DNA from: Mycobacterium marseillense
GTDB lineage: Bacteria; Actinomycetota; Actinomycetes; Mycobacteriales; Mycobacteriaceae
Direction: 5' to 3'
Assembly (NCBI RefSeq): GCF_010731675.1
Contig: NZ_AP022584.1
Location: 1,984,001-2,048,000 of the forward strand
DNA length: 64,000 nt
In this document: positions 55,786 to 64,000 of the stretch, piece by piece
Layout of the letters: each line of letters starts with the position of its first letter
How positions within the stretch are numbered: position 1 is the stretch's first letter
Program-made: the position numbers and the translations under genes
Notes under the pieces: generated by a model
Database searches by the model: none
The model's input: the letters and a program-made list of their open reading frames with translations, nothing else
What the model was told of the DNA's origin: nothing

Positions 55786-56745
55786 ATGGCGAACGCCAGC
55801 ACGAGCAGATTTGACGGCGATCTGGATGCTCAGAGCCCCGCGGCGGATCTAGTGCGCGTGTATTTGAACGGGATCGGCAAGACGGCGTTGCTGAACGCGG
55901 CGGGGGAAGTTGAACTCGCGAAGCGCATCGAAGCGGGGCTCTATGCCGAGCACCTGCTCGAAACGCGTAAGCGCCTCGGGGAGAACCGTAAACGCGATCT
56001 AGAGGCCGTGGTGCGCGATGGTAAGGCCGCACGCCGTCACCTGCTGGAAGCGAACCTGCGCCTGGTGGTGTCGCTGGCCAAGCGGTACACGGGTCGCGGG
56101 ATGCCGCTGTTGGACCTGATCCAGGAGGGCAACCTCGGGCTGATTCGCGCGATGGAAAAGTTCGACTACACAAAGGGATTCAAGTTCTCGACCTACGCGA
56201 CGTGGTGGATCCGTCAGGCCATCACCCGCGGCATGGCCGACCAGAGCCGCACCATCCGGCTGCCCGTCCACCTGGTGGAACAGGTCAACAAGCTGGCGCG
56301 GATCAAGCGGGAGATGCACCAGAACCTGGGTCGCGAGGCCACCGATGAGGAACTGGCCGCCGAGTCCGGCATCCCGGTCGAGAAGATCAACGACCTGCTC
56401 GAGCACAGCCGCGACCCGGTGAGCCTGGACATGCCGGTCGGCTCCGAAGAAGAAGCCCCGCTGGGTGATTTCATCGAGGACGCCGAAGCGATGTCAGCCG
56501 AGAACGCGGTGATCGCCGAGTTGTTGCACACCGACATCCGCAGCGTGCTCGCCACGCTCGACGAGCGCGAGCACCAGGTCATCCGGCTGCGGTTCGGCCT
56601 CGACGACGGCCAGCCCCGCACGCTGGACCAGATCGGCAAGCTGTTCGGGCTGTCCCGTGAGCGGGTCCGCCAGATCGAGCGGGACGTAATGTCCAAACTC
56701 CGCAACGGGGAGCGCGCCGACAGGCTACGGTCGTACGCGAGCTGA
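55786..56745 (+). CDS. sigB: Stress-response primary-like sigma factor SigB
   Basis: A 319-residue group 2 sigma factor nearly identical in regions 2-4 to Sig[21 protein letters not shown] (1.2), [31 protein letters not shown] (2.4), [15 protein letters not shown] (3), and [20 protein letters not shown] (4.2). It lacks the acidic N-terminal extension of SigA. ATG 55786 with GGGAGG upstream; an earlier in-frame ATG at 55747 lacks support. It controls general stress genes. Upstream SigE/SigH-type promoter; a strong hairpin follows. Confidence 0.96.
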   Translation: MANASTSRFDGDLDAQSPAADLVRVYLNGIGKTALLNAAGEVELAKRIEAGLYAEHLLETRKRLGENRKRDLEAVVRDGKAARRHLLEANLRLVVSLAKRYTGRGMPLLDLIQEGNLGLIRAMEKFDYTKGFKFSTYATWWIRQAITRGMADQSRTIRLPVHLVEQVNKLARIKREMHQNLGREATDEELAAESGIPVEKINDLLEHSRDPVSLDMPVGSEEEAPLGDFIEDAEAMSAENAVIAELLHTDIRSVLATLDEREHQVIRLRFGLDDGQPRTLDQIGKLFGLSRERVRQIERDVMSKLRNGERADRLRSYAS

Positions 56746-56774
56746 CAACTCACTCAGACTAGGTAGCAAGACGG

Positions 56775-56802
56775 TATGCCCGCCGCGTCAGCGGCGGGCA
56801 TA
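56775..56802. terminator. Strong hairpin terminator downstream of sigB
   Basis: TATGCCCGCCGC-GTCA-GCGGCGGGCATA is a perfect 12-bp stem with a 4-base loop, 29 bases after the sigB stop and 73 before ideR. It lacks a U-tract but is the strongest hairpin seen in this window. Confidence 0.8.
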
Positions 56803-56875
56803 CTGCTTGCCTGGGAGGCGTTACACCCATTCATGCAGCTGGCCAAGTAGACTCAGCGTCGATGGAAGGTGCTGA

Positions 56876-57565
56876 ATGAACGACCTGGTTGACACCACCG
56901 AGATGTACCTGCGGACCATCTACGACCTCGAAGAAGAGGGCGTAACGCCGCTACGTGCCCGAATCGCCGAGCGCCTCGATCAGAGCGGGCCGACTGTCAG
57001 CCAAACCGTGTCCCGGATGGAGCGCGACGGGTTGCTTCACGTGGCCGGTGACCGCCACCTCGAGCTCACCGACAAAGGCCGCGCGCTGGCCGTGGCCGTC
57101 ATGCGCAAGCACCGCCTCGCCGAGCGACTGCTGGTCGACGTCATCGGCGTGCCCTGGGAAGAAGTGCACGCCGAGGCGTGCCGCTGGGAGCACGTGATGA
57201 GCGAGGAAGTCGAGCGGCGTTTGGTCAAGGTGCTCAACCACCCCACCACGTCGCCCTTCGGCAACCCGATCCCCGGGCTTCTGGACCTGGGCGTCGGCCC
57301 CGAGTCCGGCGCCGAGGAGGCCAACCTCGTCCGGCTGACCGAGCTGCCGCCCGGCTCCCCGGTGGCCGTGGTGGTCCGGCAACTGACCGAACACGTCCAG
57401 GGCGACACCGACCTGATCACCCGCCTCAAGGACGCCGGTGTGGTCCCCAACGCGCGGGTGACCGTCGAGACCGGCCCCGCCGGCGTGACCATCGTCATCC
57501 CGGGCCACGAAAACGTCACCCTCCCCCACGAGATGGCCCACGCGGTCAAGGTCGAAAAGGTCTGA
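56876..57565 (+). CDS. ideR: Iron-dependent repressor IdeR
   Basis: A 229-residue DtxR-family metalloregulator. The HTH is in ARIAERLDQSGPTVSQTVSRM (about 28-48). Primary metal ligands Met10, Cys102, Glu105, His106 and ancillary ligands His79, Glu83, His98 are all present. A C-terminal SH3-like domain (from about 150) completes it. With Fe2+ it represses siderophore genes and activates iron storage. ATG 56876 follows GGAAGGTG; TAGACT at 56848-56853 is a possible -10. Confidence 0.97.
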   Translation: MNDLVDTTEMYLRTIYDLEEEGVTPLRARIAERLDQSGPTVSQTVSRMERDGLLHVAGDRHLELTDKGRALAVAVMRKHRLAERLLVDVIGVPWEEVHAEACRWEHVMSEEVERRLVKVLNHPTTSPFGNPIPGLLDLGVGPESGAEEANLVRLTELPPGSPVAVVVRQLTEHVQGDTDLITRLKDAGVVPNARVTVETGPAGVTIVIPGHENVTLPHEMAHAVKVEKV

Positions 57566-57587
57566 CCCACCACCCCATCGCCCCCGG

Positions 57588-58649
57588 CTAGCCCGCCCTG
57601 CGGCCGAACGGCCGCCGCGGCGGTAGCCGCACCCCGAACTGTTCGGCAAGCCGGTACCCGGTGAGCGCGAGATCCCGGATGTCCTCGGGCCGCAGGCCCG
57701 ACTGCAAGGCGGTGTCCAGCATGCCCGCCATCCGATGCTCGGGCTCACACCGCAGCGCCTCCTGGAGCGACACCCCGGCCAGCGGGCCGTCGCCGCGGGC
57801 GTAGGCGCTGAACGCGAGCAGGACCAGCGCCTCGACCCGCCACGGCGGCGGCAGGGTGCGCGCCAGCACCGCCCACAACGATTCGACGTCGTCGGCGCCC
57901 TCGCCGACGGCGAGCGCGTACAGGATGTCGCGTACCTGCGGGTCGCTCAGCGCGCAGCCCAACGCCGCCAGTTCGGTGTCGGGCAGCGATTCACCCGAGG
58001 CGACCCGGGCGGCCGCCGCCATCGCGCCCTCCACGTCGGCGCGGGTGCAGCGGACCGGATGCGCGCGGTGGGCGGCCCGGCGGCGGGTGGCCTGCCGGCC
58101 GACCGCGCCGGCCAGCGCGGCGCTGCGCGTCGGGTCGTCGGGTGCGATGACCGCCTGCAGGTCGGCGCGGCGTGGGTAGAGCCGCCTGCCCTCCAGCACC
58201 GCCGCGGCGGCCAGCGGTGACGCCGAGGGATCCTCGACGAGGCCGCTCGACCCACAGCCCTCGACACAATGCCACCGCCCGCCGAGGGCGACCCGGTCGA
58301 CCACGTGGGTTGCCCAGAGCTCAATGTCGTGCTGCGCCAAGGACTCTGCGAGCGCCTCACACAGCTCCCGGTACTCCTCGTTGCAGCTGGGACAGTGCGC
58401 GCCGTCCGCGTCGACGATCACCGCGATGACGGCCTGGGGCCGCGCCGCCGCGGCGACCTCCGCCAGATGACCGACCCGGCCGGTCAACTCGTCGGAGAGG
58501 TCGACGCGCATCACCGACCCGAGCTGCCGATCCTCCAAAGACACTAGTACCAATGAATTTTCGGGAATGAAGCCGAGAACGGCGGGCAGCGCGGCGATGA
58601 GCGCGCCGGGGCGGGAAAGCTCGAAGTCGGGTTGTGCATGCGTGGTCAT
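57588..58649 (-). CDS. DUF4192 protein (Rv2712c-type)
   Basis: A 353-residue DUF4192 protein: FELSRPGALIAALPAVLGFIPENSLVLVSLEDRQLG at the N-terminus, a middle region with CPSCNEEYRELCEALAE and WHCVEGCGSSGLVEDP (Cys pairs, possibly zinc), and a helical C-terminal half with LLAFSAYARGDGPLAGVSLQEAL, typical of the actinobacterial family. Function unknown. ATG 58649 (MTTHAQPD) chosen over a TTG nine bases upstream. Convergent with ideR. Confidence 0.82.
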   Translation of the reverse strand: MTTHAQPDFELSRPGALIAALPAVLGFIPENSLVLVSLEDRQLGSVMRVDLSDELTGRVGHLAEVAAAARPQAVIAVIVDADGAHCPSCNEEYRELCEALAESLAQHDIELWATHVVDRVALGGRWHCVEGCGSSGLVEDPSASPLAAAAVLEGRRLYPRRADLQAVIAPDDPTRSAALAGAVGRQATRRRAAHRAHPVRCTRADVEGAMAAAARVASGESLPDTELAALGCALSDPQVRDILYALAVGEGADDVESLWAVLARTLPPPWRVEALVLLAFSAYARGDGPLAGVSLQEALRCEPEHRMAGMLDTALQSGLRPEDIRDLALTGYRLAEQFGVRLPPRRPFGRRAG

Positions 58650-58762
58650 GAGCACCAACGCTGACGGCCGCCCCCGTCAGCAGGTGCTCGCGCGCATCGG
58701 CGCGGCGGCGCCGCTGTGGATGAACCCGGCACTGTGAGTTGTGCTGCTCTACTGTTTAGCCC

Positions 58763-60178
58763 ATGGGCTCGGCGCAAGAGTACGACATGGTGGTCATCGG
58801 TTCGGGGCCCGGCGGGCAGAAGGCCGCGATCGCTTCGGCCAAGCTGGGCAAGTCGGTCGCCATCGTCGAACGCGGCCAGATGATCGGCGGCGTGTGCGTG
58901 CAGACCGGCACCATCCCGTCAAAGACGTTGCGCGAGGCGGTGCTTTACCTCACCGGGATGAGCCAGCGTGAACTCTACGGCGCGAGCTATCGGGTGAAAG
59001 AGAAGATCACGCCGGCCGATCTGCTGGCTCGCACCCAGCATGTGATTGGCAAGGAAGTCGACGTGGTGCGCAACCAGCTGATGCGCAACCGCATCGACCT
59101 GCTGATCGGCCACGGGCGGTTCGTCGACCCGCACACCGTCGAGGTCGAAGACCCGTCGCGGCGCGAAAAGATAACCATCAGTGGCAAATACATCGTCATT
59201 GCCACCGGCACCCGGCCGGCGCGGCCGTCCGGCGTCGAGTTCGACGAAGAGCGCGTGCTCGACTCCGACGGGATCCTCGACCTCAAGACGCTGCCCGCCT
59301 CGATGGTGGTCGTCGGCGCCGGCGTCATCGGCATCGAATACGCCTCGATGTTCGCCGCGCTGGGCACCAAGGTGACCGTGGTGGAAAAGCGCGGCGACAT
59401 GCTGGACTTCTGCGACCCCGAGGTGGTCGAGGCCTTGAAGTTCCACCTGCGCGATTTGGCGGTGACGTTCCGGTTCGGCGAGGAGGTGACCGCGGTCGAC
59501 GTCGGCTCAGCGGGCACCGTCACCACCTTGGCCAGCGGCAAGCAGATTCCCGCCGAGACCGTGATGTACTCGGCCGGACGCCAGGGCCAGACCGACCATC
59601 TGGACCTGCACCACGCCGAGCTGGAGGCCGACAACCGCGGCCGAATCTTCGTCGACGACAACTTCCAGACGAAGGTGCCCCACATCTACGCCGTCGGGGA
59701 CGTGATCGGTTTCCCGGCGCTGGCCGCCACCTCGATGGAGCAGGGCCGGCTGGCCGCCTATCACGCGTTCGGGGAAGCGTGCGACGGGATCACCGAGCTG
59801 CAGCCGATCGGCATCTACTCGATCCCCGAGGTCTCCTACGTCGGCGCCACCGAGGTGGAGCTGACCAAGGACTCGATCCCCTATGAGGTCGGGGTGGCGC
59901 GGTACCGGGAGCTGGCCCGCGGCCAGATCGCCGGGGACTCCTACGGGATGCTCAAGCTGCTGGTGTCCACCGAGGACCTCAAGCTGCTCGGCGTGCACAT
60001 CTTCGGGACCAGCGCCACCGAGATGGTGCACATCGGGCAGGCGGTGATGGGGTGCGGGGGCACAGTGGACTACCTGGTGGACGCCGTTTTCAACTACCCC
60101 ACGTTTTCCGAGGCCTACAAGGTGGCCGCGCTCGACGTGATGAACAAAGTGCGTGCGCTCAACCAGTTTCGCCGCTAG
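58763..60178 (+). CDS. sthA: Soluble pyridine nucleotide transhydrogenase SthA
   Basis: A 471-residue flavoprotein of the disulfide reductase superfamily. FAD motif [15 protein letters not shown] (about 10-24), NAD motif [20 protein letters not shown] (about 183-202), and FAD contact [16 protein letters not shown]. The active-site segment [15 protein letters not shown] has a single Cys, so the redox disulfide of lipoamide dehydrogenase is missing, as expected for SthA. It equilibrates NADH and NADPH. ATG 58763. Its stop codon is part of a 55-bp tandem duplication. Confidence 0.92.
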   Translation: MGSAQEYDMVVIGSGPGGQKAAIASAKLGKSVAIVERGQMIGGVCVQTGTIPSKTLREAVLYLTGMSQRELYGASYRVKEKITPADLLARTQHVIGKEVDVVRNQLMRNRIDLLIGHGRFVDPHTVEVEDPSRREKITISGKYIVIATGTRPARPSGVEFDEERVLDSDGILDLKTLPASMVVVGAGVIGIEYASMFAALGTKVTVVEKRGDMLDFCDPEVVEALKFHLRDLAVTFRFGEEVTAVDVGSAGTVTTLASGKQIPAETVMYSAGRQGQTDHLDLHHAELEADNRGRIFVDDNFQTKVPHIYAVGDVIGFPALAATSMEQGRLAAYHAFGEACDGITELQPIGIYSIPEVSYVGATEVELTKDSIPYEVGVARYRELARGQIAGDSYGMLKLLVSTEDLKLLGVHIFGTSATEMVHIGQAVMGCGGTVDYLVDAVFNYPTFSEAYKVAALDVMNKVRALNQFRR

Positions 60179-60288
60179 CCAGATGGCGGCGACCCGCTGC
60201 GCCCGGCTCCGCCGCGCTGGCGATCGCCGCTAGCCAGATGGCGGCGACCCGCTGCGCCCGGCTCCGCCGCGCTGGCGATCGCCGCTAG
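60169..60288. repeat. 55-bp tandem duplication covering the sthA stop
   Basis: A 55-bp unit starting TCGCCGCTAGCC is present in two full, identical-looking copies (60169-60223, 60224-60278) plus a 10-base partial third copy. Each copy restores the CGC-CGC-TAG end of sthA. The block fills the gap between sthA and the convergent protease gene, whose own stop is in the last partial copy. Confidence 0.85.
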
Positions 60289-61121
60289 CAGGCGTCCTGC
60301 AGGTCGCTCGGTACGGGATCCCCCGGGCCGCCGACCTCCGCGCGGGCCAGCAGCTCCGCGGTCTGCGCGTCGAACGGCGCCGAGTACGACATGTCGGCGC
60401 CGCACCCACCGCGCTCCAGGCCGCCGATCAGTCCGGTCAGCGTGGTGCCGCTGACCCAGGGGGCGCCGCTGGTGCCGTCCACCAGACCCTCGCAGGCCAG
60501 CGCGGGGAATCCGGTGTCGCTGACCGAGGTGGTGCCCTGGCACCCGATGGGCGCCCCGCCCACACCGACCGGATAGCCCAGCACGGTCACGCGACTGCCC
60601 GGTGGGGGCGTCACGCCCAGCGTCAGCGCCAAACCGGCGCGGGACTCGACGTCGGTGCCGGTGTCGTTGCTGACCCGCGCGATCGCGTAGTCGGCGTGCG
60701 GGTCCTTGCTGGCCACCCAGCGCGGATCGAGGTAGACCGCGTCCGCCTTCCACACGTCGGTGGGAGCGGGAGCGGCGTCGCCGACGAAACCGGGAACGAA
60801 GGTGATCAGCGACGCTCCGGCCAAGCAGTGCGCCGCGGTCATGATCAGGTCGCCGCCCTTCGAATGCACCACCGAGCCGGTGCAAACGTGGAGCGGCCCG
60901 CCGTCAATGAAGATCGCCCCGATGCGCCGATCCGGCTCCACCGGAGCCGCCGCGGCCTTCTGCTCGGGCTGGCTGAGCCGCTGGACGGGGCCACTGGTCC
61001 GCGGCGCCGACACCGGCGCGCCCGACACCTGCTCGACGGGCCGGTGACACGACGTCAGCGACGTCGCCACCCCCACCACCGAGCAGAGCACCAGGATCGG
61101 TATGCGCATCGCCTTCATCAT
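60285..61121 (-). CDS. Trypsin-like serine protease lipoprotein
   Basis: A 278-residue exported protease. Signal peptide with lipobox SLTSC (Cys near residue 25; MMKAMRIPILVLCSVVG start), a Pro/Ala-rich linker, then a chymotrypsin-fold domain with the full triad: MTAAHCLAG (His), PHADYAIARV (Asp) and VDGTSGAPWV (Ser). Cys pairs in the catalytic domain suggest disulfides. The in-frame sequence upstream of ATG 61121 is Arg-rich and unlike a signal. Convergent with sthA; bordered by the 55-bp tandem repeat. I do not recall it between Rv2713 and Rv2714 in M. tuberculosis. Substrate unknown. Confidence 0.82.
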   Translation of the reverse strand: MMKAMRIPILVLCSVVGVATSLTSCHRPVEQVSGAPVSAPRTSGPVQRLSQPEQKAAAAPVEPDRRIGAIFIDGGPLHVCTGSVVHSKGGDLIMTAAHCLAGASLITFVPGFVGDAAPAPTDVWKADAVYLDPRWVASKDPHADYAIARVSNDTGTDVESRAGLALTLGVTPPPGSRVTVLGYPVGVGGAPIGCQGTTSVSDTGFPALACEGLVDGTSGAPWVSGTTLTGLIGGLERGGCGADMSYSAPFDAQTAELLARAEVGGPGDPVPSDLQDAC

Positions 61122-61350
61122 GCCCGACCATGCGATGACGAGCCGACTTCCGCGCGACGCGCTGCGCCAAGGGGTTTGCTGACGCGCCGGCGGGGCCGAC
61201 CGATATGTTCGCACCGGATTACGTCCGAGCATTATCGCGTTTCTGCCTGTAAGCGCGGACCCGAGTTCGCTGTTCGATGTGGGTGCCGCCTGATTCGGGG
61301 GACACTGGGTAGGGCACCCTAAAGAGACCTGCGAGAGGAGGCGACCGAAG

Positions 61351-62322
61351 ATGGATCACCATCAAGACCCAGGTGATCAGTACCAGCCAGGGCAACCGGG
61401 CATGTACGAGCTGGAGCTGCCGGCGCCGCAGCTGTCGACGTCCGACGGGCGCGGTCCCGTGCTGGTGCACGCCCTGGAGGGCTTTTCCGACGCCGGTCAC
61501 GCCATCCGGTTGGCGGCCTCGCATCTCAAGGCGGTGCTGGACACCGAGCTGGTCGCGTCGTTCGCGATCGACGAATTGCTGGACTACCGCTCACGGCGGC
61601 CGCTCATGACCTTCAAGACCGATCACTTCACGAACTATGACGATCCGGAACTGAGCCTCTACGCGATGCGCGACACGATCGGCACGCCGTTCCTGCTGCT
61701 CGCCGGGATGGAGCCGGATCTCAAGTGGGAGCGCTTCATCACCGCGGTGCGCCTGCTGGCCGAGCGCCTCGGCGTGCGCCAGACCATCGGCCTGGGCACC
61801 GTCCCGATGGCGGTTCCGCACACGCGACCGACGACCATGACCGCGCACTCCAACAACCCGGAGCTGATCGCGACTTTCCAGCCGTGGATCTCGGAGATCC
61901 AGGTCCCCGGCAGCGCATCGAACCTGCTGGAATACCGGATGGGCCAGCACGGCCATGAGGTGGTCGGCTACACCGTGCACGTCCCGCACTACCTCACGCA
62001 GACCGACTACCCGGCCGCCGCGCAAGCGTTGCTCGAGCAGGTCGCCAAGACCGCGTCCTTGGAGCTGCCGCTGACCGCGTTGACCGAAGCGGCGGAAGTG
62101 ATTCGGGCCAAGATCGACGAGCAGGTCGAGGCGAGCGCAGAGGTTGCTCAGGTGGTGGCCGCGCTGGAGCGCCAGTACGATGCCTTCATCGACGCTCAGG
62201 AGAACAGATCGTTGCTGGCTCGCGACGAGGATCTGCCGAGCGGCGACGAGCTGGGCGCGGAGTTCGAGCGTTTTCTGGCCCAGCAGGCGGAGAAGAAGTT
62301 CGACGACGACGACCAGGCCTGA
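61351..62322 (+). CDS. PAC2-family protein (Rv2714-type)
   Basis: A 323-residue PAC2-family protein (proteasome assembly chaperone 2 fold), matching Rv2714. Core: LVHALEGFSDAGHAIRLAASHL, FKTDHFTNYDDPELSLYAM, LLAGMEPDLKWERFI, GLGTVPMAVPHTRPTT and a C-terminal helical region (ALEQVAKTASLELPLTALTEA, VAALERQYDAFI). The N-terminal 17 residues are Gln/Pro-rich. Given that mycobacteria carry a proteasome, a link is tempting, but no experimental role is clear to me. ATG 61351 follows GAGAGGAGG. Confidence 0.88.
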   Translation: MDHHQDPGDQYQPGQPGMYELELPAPQLSTSDGRGPVLVHALEGFSDAGHAIRLAASHLKAVLDTELVASFAIDELLDYRSRRPLMTFKTDHFTNYDDPELSLYAMRDTIGTPFLLLAGMEPDLKWERFITAVRLLAERLGVRQTIGLGTVPMAVPHTRPTTMTAHSNNPELIATFQPWISEIQVPGSASNLLEYRMGQHGHEVVGYTVHVPHYLTQTDYPAAAQALLEQVAKTASLELPLTALTEAAEVIRAKIDEQVEASAEVAQVVAALERQYDAFIDAQENRSLLARDEDLPSGDELGAEFERFLAQQAEKKFDDDDQA

Positions 62323-62382
62323 CCTCCTAGCGCAAGCCCTTAGCCACCGCCCTTAGCCCGGCCCGACAGCAAGGTTGGCCCT

Positions 62383-63414
62383 ATGACCGAGCGGAAGCGC
62401 AAGAACAGGCTCCGCCCGGTGCGTGAAGTGACCGCACCCAAACTCGAGTTCCGCACCATCCACGGTTACCGGCGCGCGTACCGCATCGCCGGCTCCGGGC
62501 CGGCGATCCTGCTGATCCACGGCATCGGCGACAACTCCACCACGTGGAATGCCGTGCAGGCCAAGCTCGCCCAGCGCTTCACGGTCATCGCCCCGGACCT
62601 GCTGGGTCACGGCCAGTCCGACAAGCCGCGCGCCGACTACTCGATCGCGGCGTACGCCAACGGGATGCGGGACCTGCTCAGCGTGCTCGACATCGAGCGG
62701 GTCACCATCGTCGGCCATTCGCTGGGCGGCGGTGTGGCCATGCAATTCGCCTACCAGTTCCCGCATTTGGTGGAGCGGCTGATCCTGGTGGGCGCCGGCG
62801 GCGTGACCAAGGACGTCAACTTCGTGTTGCGGTGGGCATCGCTGCCGATGGGCAGCGAGGCCATCGCCCTGCTGCGGTTGCCCCTGGTGCTGCCGGCGGT
62901 TCAGGTCGTGGGCCGCGTCCTGGGCGCCGCGCTGGGCAGCACCGGCCTGGGCCGCGACCTGCCCAACGTGCTGCGCATCCTTGATGACCTGCCGGAACCG
63001 ACGGCGTCGGCGGCGTTCAGCCGAACCCTACGGGCGGTGGTGGACTGGCGCGGGCAGATCGTCACCATGCTCGACCGATGTTATTTGACCGAGGCCATCC
63101 CGGTGCAGATCGTCTGGGGCACCAAGGATGTGGTGGTTCCGGTCCGGCATGCATGGATGGCCCATGCCGCGATGCCCGGTTCGCGGCTTGAAATCTTCGA
63201 GGGCTCCGGCCACTTTCCGTTTCACGACGATCCGGCCCGCTTCATCGAGGTCGTCGAGCGCTTCATGGACTCGACCGCTCCCGCCGAATACGATCAGGCC
63301 GCCCTGCGCGGGCTGCTGCGCACCGGCGGCGGCGAGCAGGCCGTCACCGGCCCGGCCCCCACCCGCGTCGCCGTGCTCAACGCGATGGGGTCCGACGAAC
63401 GCAGCGCCACCTGA
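62383..63414 (+). CDS. Alpha/beta hydrolase (Rv2715-type)
   Basis: A 343-residue alpha/beta hydrolase. The oxyanion loop is LLIHGIGDNSTTW, the nucleophile elbow IVGHSLGGGVAMQ (Ser near residue 112), the acid near WGTKDVVVPVRHAW and the His in EGSGHFPFHDDP. Likely esterase or epoxide hydrolase/haloperoxidase type; substrate unknown. The N-terminal 25 residues are basic (RKRKNRLRPV). ATG 62383. It follows the PAC2 gene by 60 bases, as in M. tuberculosis. Confidence 0.85.
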   Translation: MTERKRKNRLRPVREVTAPKLEFRTIHGYRRAYRIAGSGPAILLIHGIGDNSTTWNAVQAKLAQRFTVIAPDLLGHGQSDKPRADYSIAAYANGMRDLLSVLDIERVTIVGHSLGGGVAMQFAYQFPHLVERLILVGAGGVTKDVNFVLRWASLPMGSEAIALLRLPLVLPAVQVVGRVLGAALGSTGLGRDLPNVLRILDDLPEPTASAAFSRTLRAVVDWRGQIVTMLDRCYLTEAIPVQIVWGTKDVVVPVRHAWMAHAAMPGSRLEIFEGSGHFPFHDDPARFIEVVERFMDSTAPAEYDQAALRGLLRTGGGEQAVTGPAPTRVAVLNAMGSDERSAT

Positions 63415-63461
63415 TCCCACCTTGATCGAGGCGGGCGGGTTCCGCGTCGTACAGTCGGGCC

Positions 63462-64000
63462 ATGGGTATCGACGTCACGGTGTTGAGAGTGTTCACCGAT
63501 GCGGACGGCAATTTCGGCAATCCGCTCGGCGTGGTGGATGCCGGCCAGGTCCGGGTCGCGGACCGGCAGCGGGTGGCGACCCAATTGGGTTACAGCGAAA
63601 CGGTTTTCGTTGATCTTCCGGCCGCGGGCTCCGCGACCGCGCACGCCACCATCTACACGCCCAGGACGGAACTCCCGTTCGCCGGGCACCCGACGGTGGG
63701 CGCCTCGTGGTGGCTGCGGGAGAACGGATCACCGATCAACACGCTGCAGATACCGGCAGGAATCGTGCAGGTGGGCTACGACGCCCAACACACCCGCATC
63801 AGCGCACGCGCGGAATGGGCGCCCGAGTTCGCGCTGCACGAATTCGGCTCGGCCGACGATGTTCTCGCCGCCGACCCGACGGACTTTCCCGACGATACGG
63901 CGCACTACCTGTGGGCCTGGACCGACCGGGATACCGGGTCGCTGCGGGTGCGCATGTTCGGCGCCAACCTCGGCGTGCCCGAAGACGAGGCGACCGGTTC
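63462..64000 (+). CDS. PhzF-family isomerase-like protein (Rv2716-type), cut by window end
   Basis: The first 179 codons of a PhzF-family protein (usual length about 230-300). ATG 63462 begins [25 protein letters not shown]; the family-critical Glu is in [12 protein letters not shown] (residue 46), followed by [19 protein letters not shown] (G-H-P motif). PhzF proteins isomerise or epimerise small metabolites; here the substrate is unknown. The gene continues past position 64000. Matches Rv2716 by position. Confidence 0.85.
   Translation, partial: MGIDVTVLRVFTDADGNFGNPLGVVDAGQVRVADRQRVATQLGYSETVFVDLPAAGSATAHATIYTPRTELPFAGHPTVGASWWLRENGSPINTLQIPAGIVQVGYDAQHTRISARAEWAPEFALHEFGSADDVLAADPTDFPDDTAHYLWAWTDRDTGSLRVRMFGANLGVPEDEATG

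Noticed and set aside
60169..60288. CRISPR-like repeat
   Set aside because: The copies are contiguous with no spacers, only two full units; it is a plain tandem duplication.
61310..61321. TAGGG-CA-CCCTA palindrome before the PAC2 gene
   Set aside because: Only 5-bp arms in GC-rich DNA; could occur by chance and has no adjacent regulator.

Overview
The window is high-GC mycobacterial chromosome. From about 15.9 kb to the right end, gene order and sequence match the Mycobacterium tuberculosis segment Rv2667-Rv2716 as I remember it: clpC2, zapE, ribD, aftC, msrB, chdC-hemY-hemE, echA15, rnd, dxs1, an ars-type permease, the Rv2686c-2688c ABC exporter, ceoBC, dut, cei, suhB, ppgK, sigA, sigB, ideR, sthA, phzF. 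Extra genes and the shared families suggest a slow-growing non-tuberculous species, for example M. avium complex or a relative. The species call is inference from memory; no search was run.

Region 1 (1-15.9 kb) is accessory. After a truncated gene and a few small genes come two catabolic-looking clusters. The first (1.4-7.9 kb) has three related metal-dependent amidohydrolases, an acetoacetate-decarboxylase-like protein and an SDR dehydrogenase. An IclR regulator is divergent from the SDR, with a palindrome between them. The second (9.2-13.9 kb) has a TetR regulator divergent from two mycofactocin-type SDR dehydrogenases, a tandem carboxymuconolactone-decarboxylase protein and an aldehyde dehydrogenase. 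Two near-identical palindromes lie in that divergent promoter. Small secreted DUF732/DUF4189 proteins and a cation diffusion facilitator follow.

Region 2 (15.9-34.9 kb) is conserved core. It holds a ClpC2-like regulator with twin upstream palindromes, envelope biosynthesis (aftC), protein repair (msrB), the end of the coproporphyrin-dependent haem pathway as an overlapping operon, isoprenoid entry (dxs1), and an anion/arsenite-type permease. One insertion stands out: a solitary AbiEi/DUF559-like nuclease gene at 23.1-24.0 kb, flanked by imperfect ~62-bp direct repeats that can fold into hairpins.

Region 3 (34.9-42.7 kb) has a flavin monooxygenase that I do not recall at this place in M. tuberculosis, a three-gene drug-type ABC exporter with a divergent MarR regulator and palindrome, a TrmA-like RNA methyltransferase and an APC permease.

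Region 4 (42.7-64 kb) is core again: TrkA-type potassium regulators, dut, cei with a perfect CRP-type site upstream, suhB, ppgK, sigA, sigB with a SigE/SigH-type promoter, ideR, sthA and phzF (cut by the window end). Between sthA and the PAC2 gene lies a lipoprotein serine protease gene, bordered by a 55-bp tandem duplication. I see no rRNA, tRNA, CRISPR array, transposase or phage gene. No gene-free stretch exceeds 300 bases.
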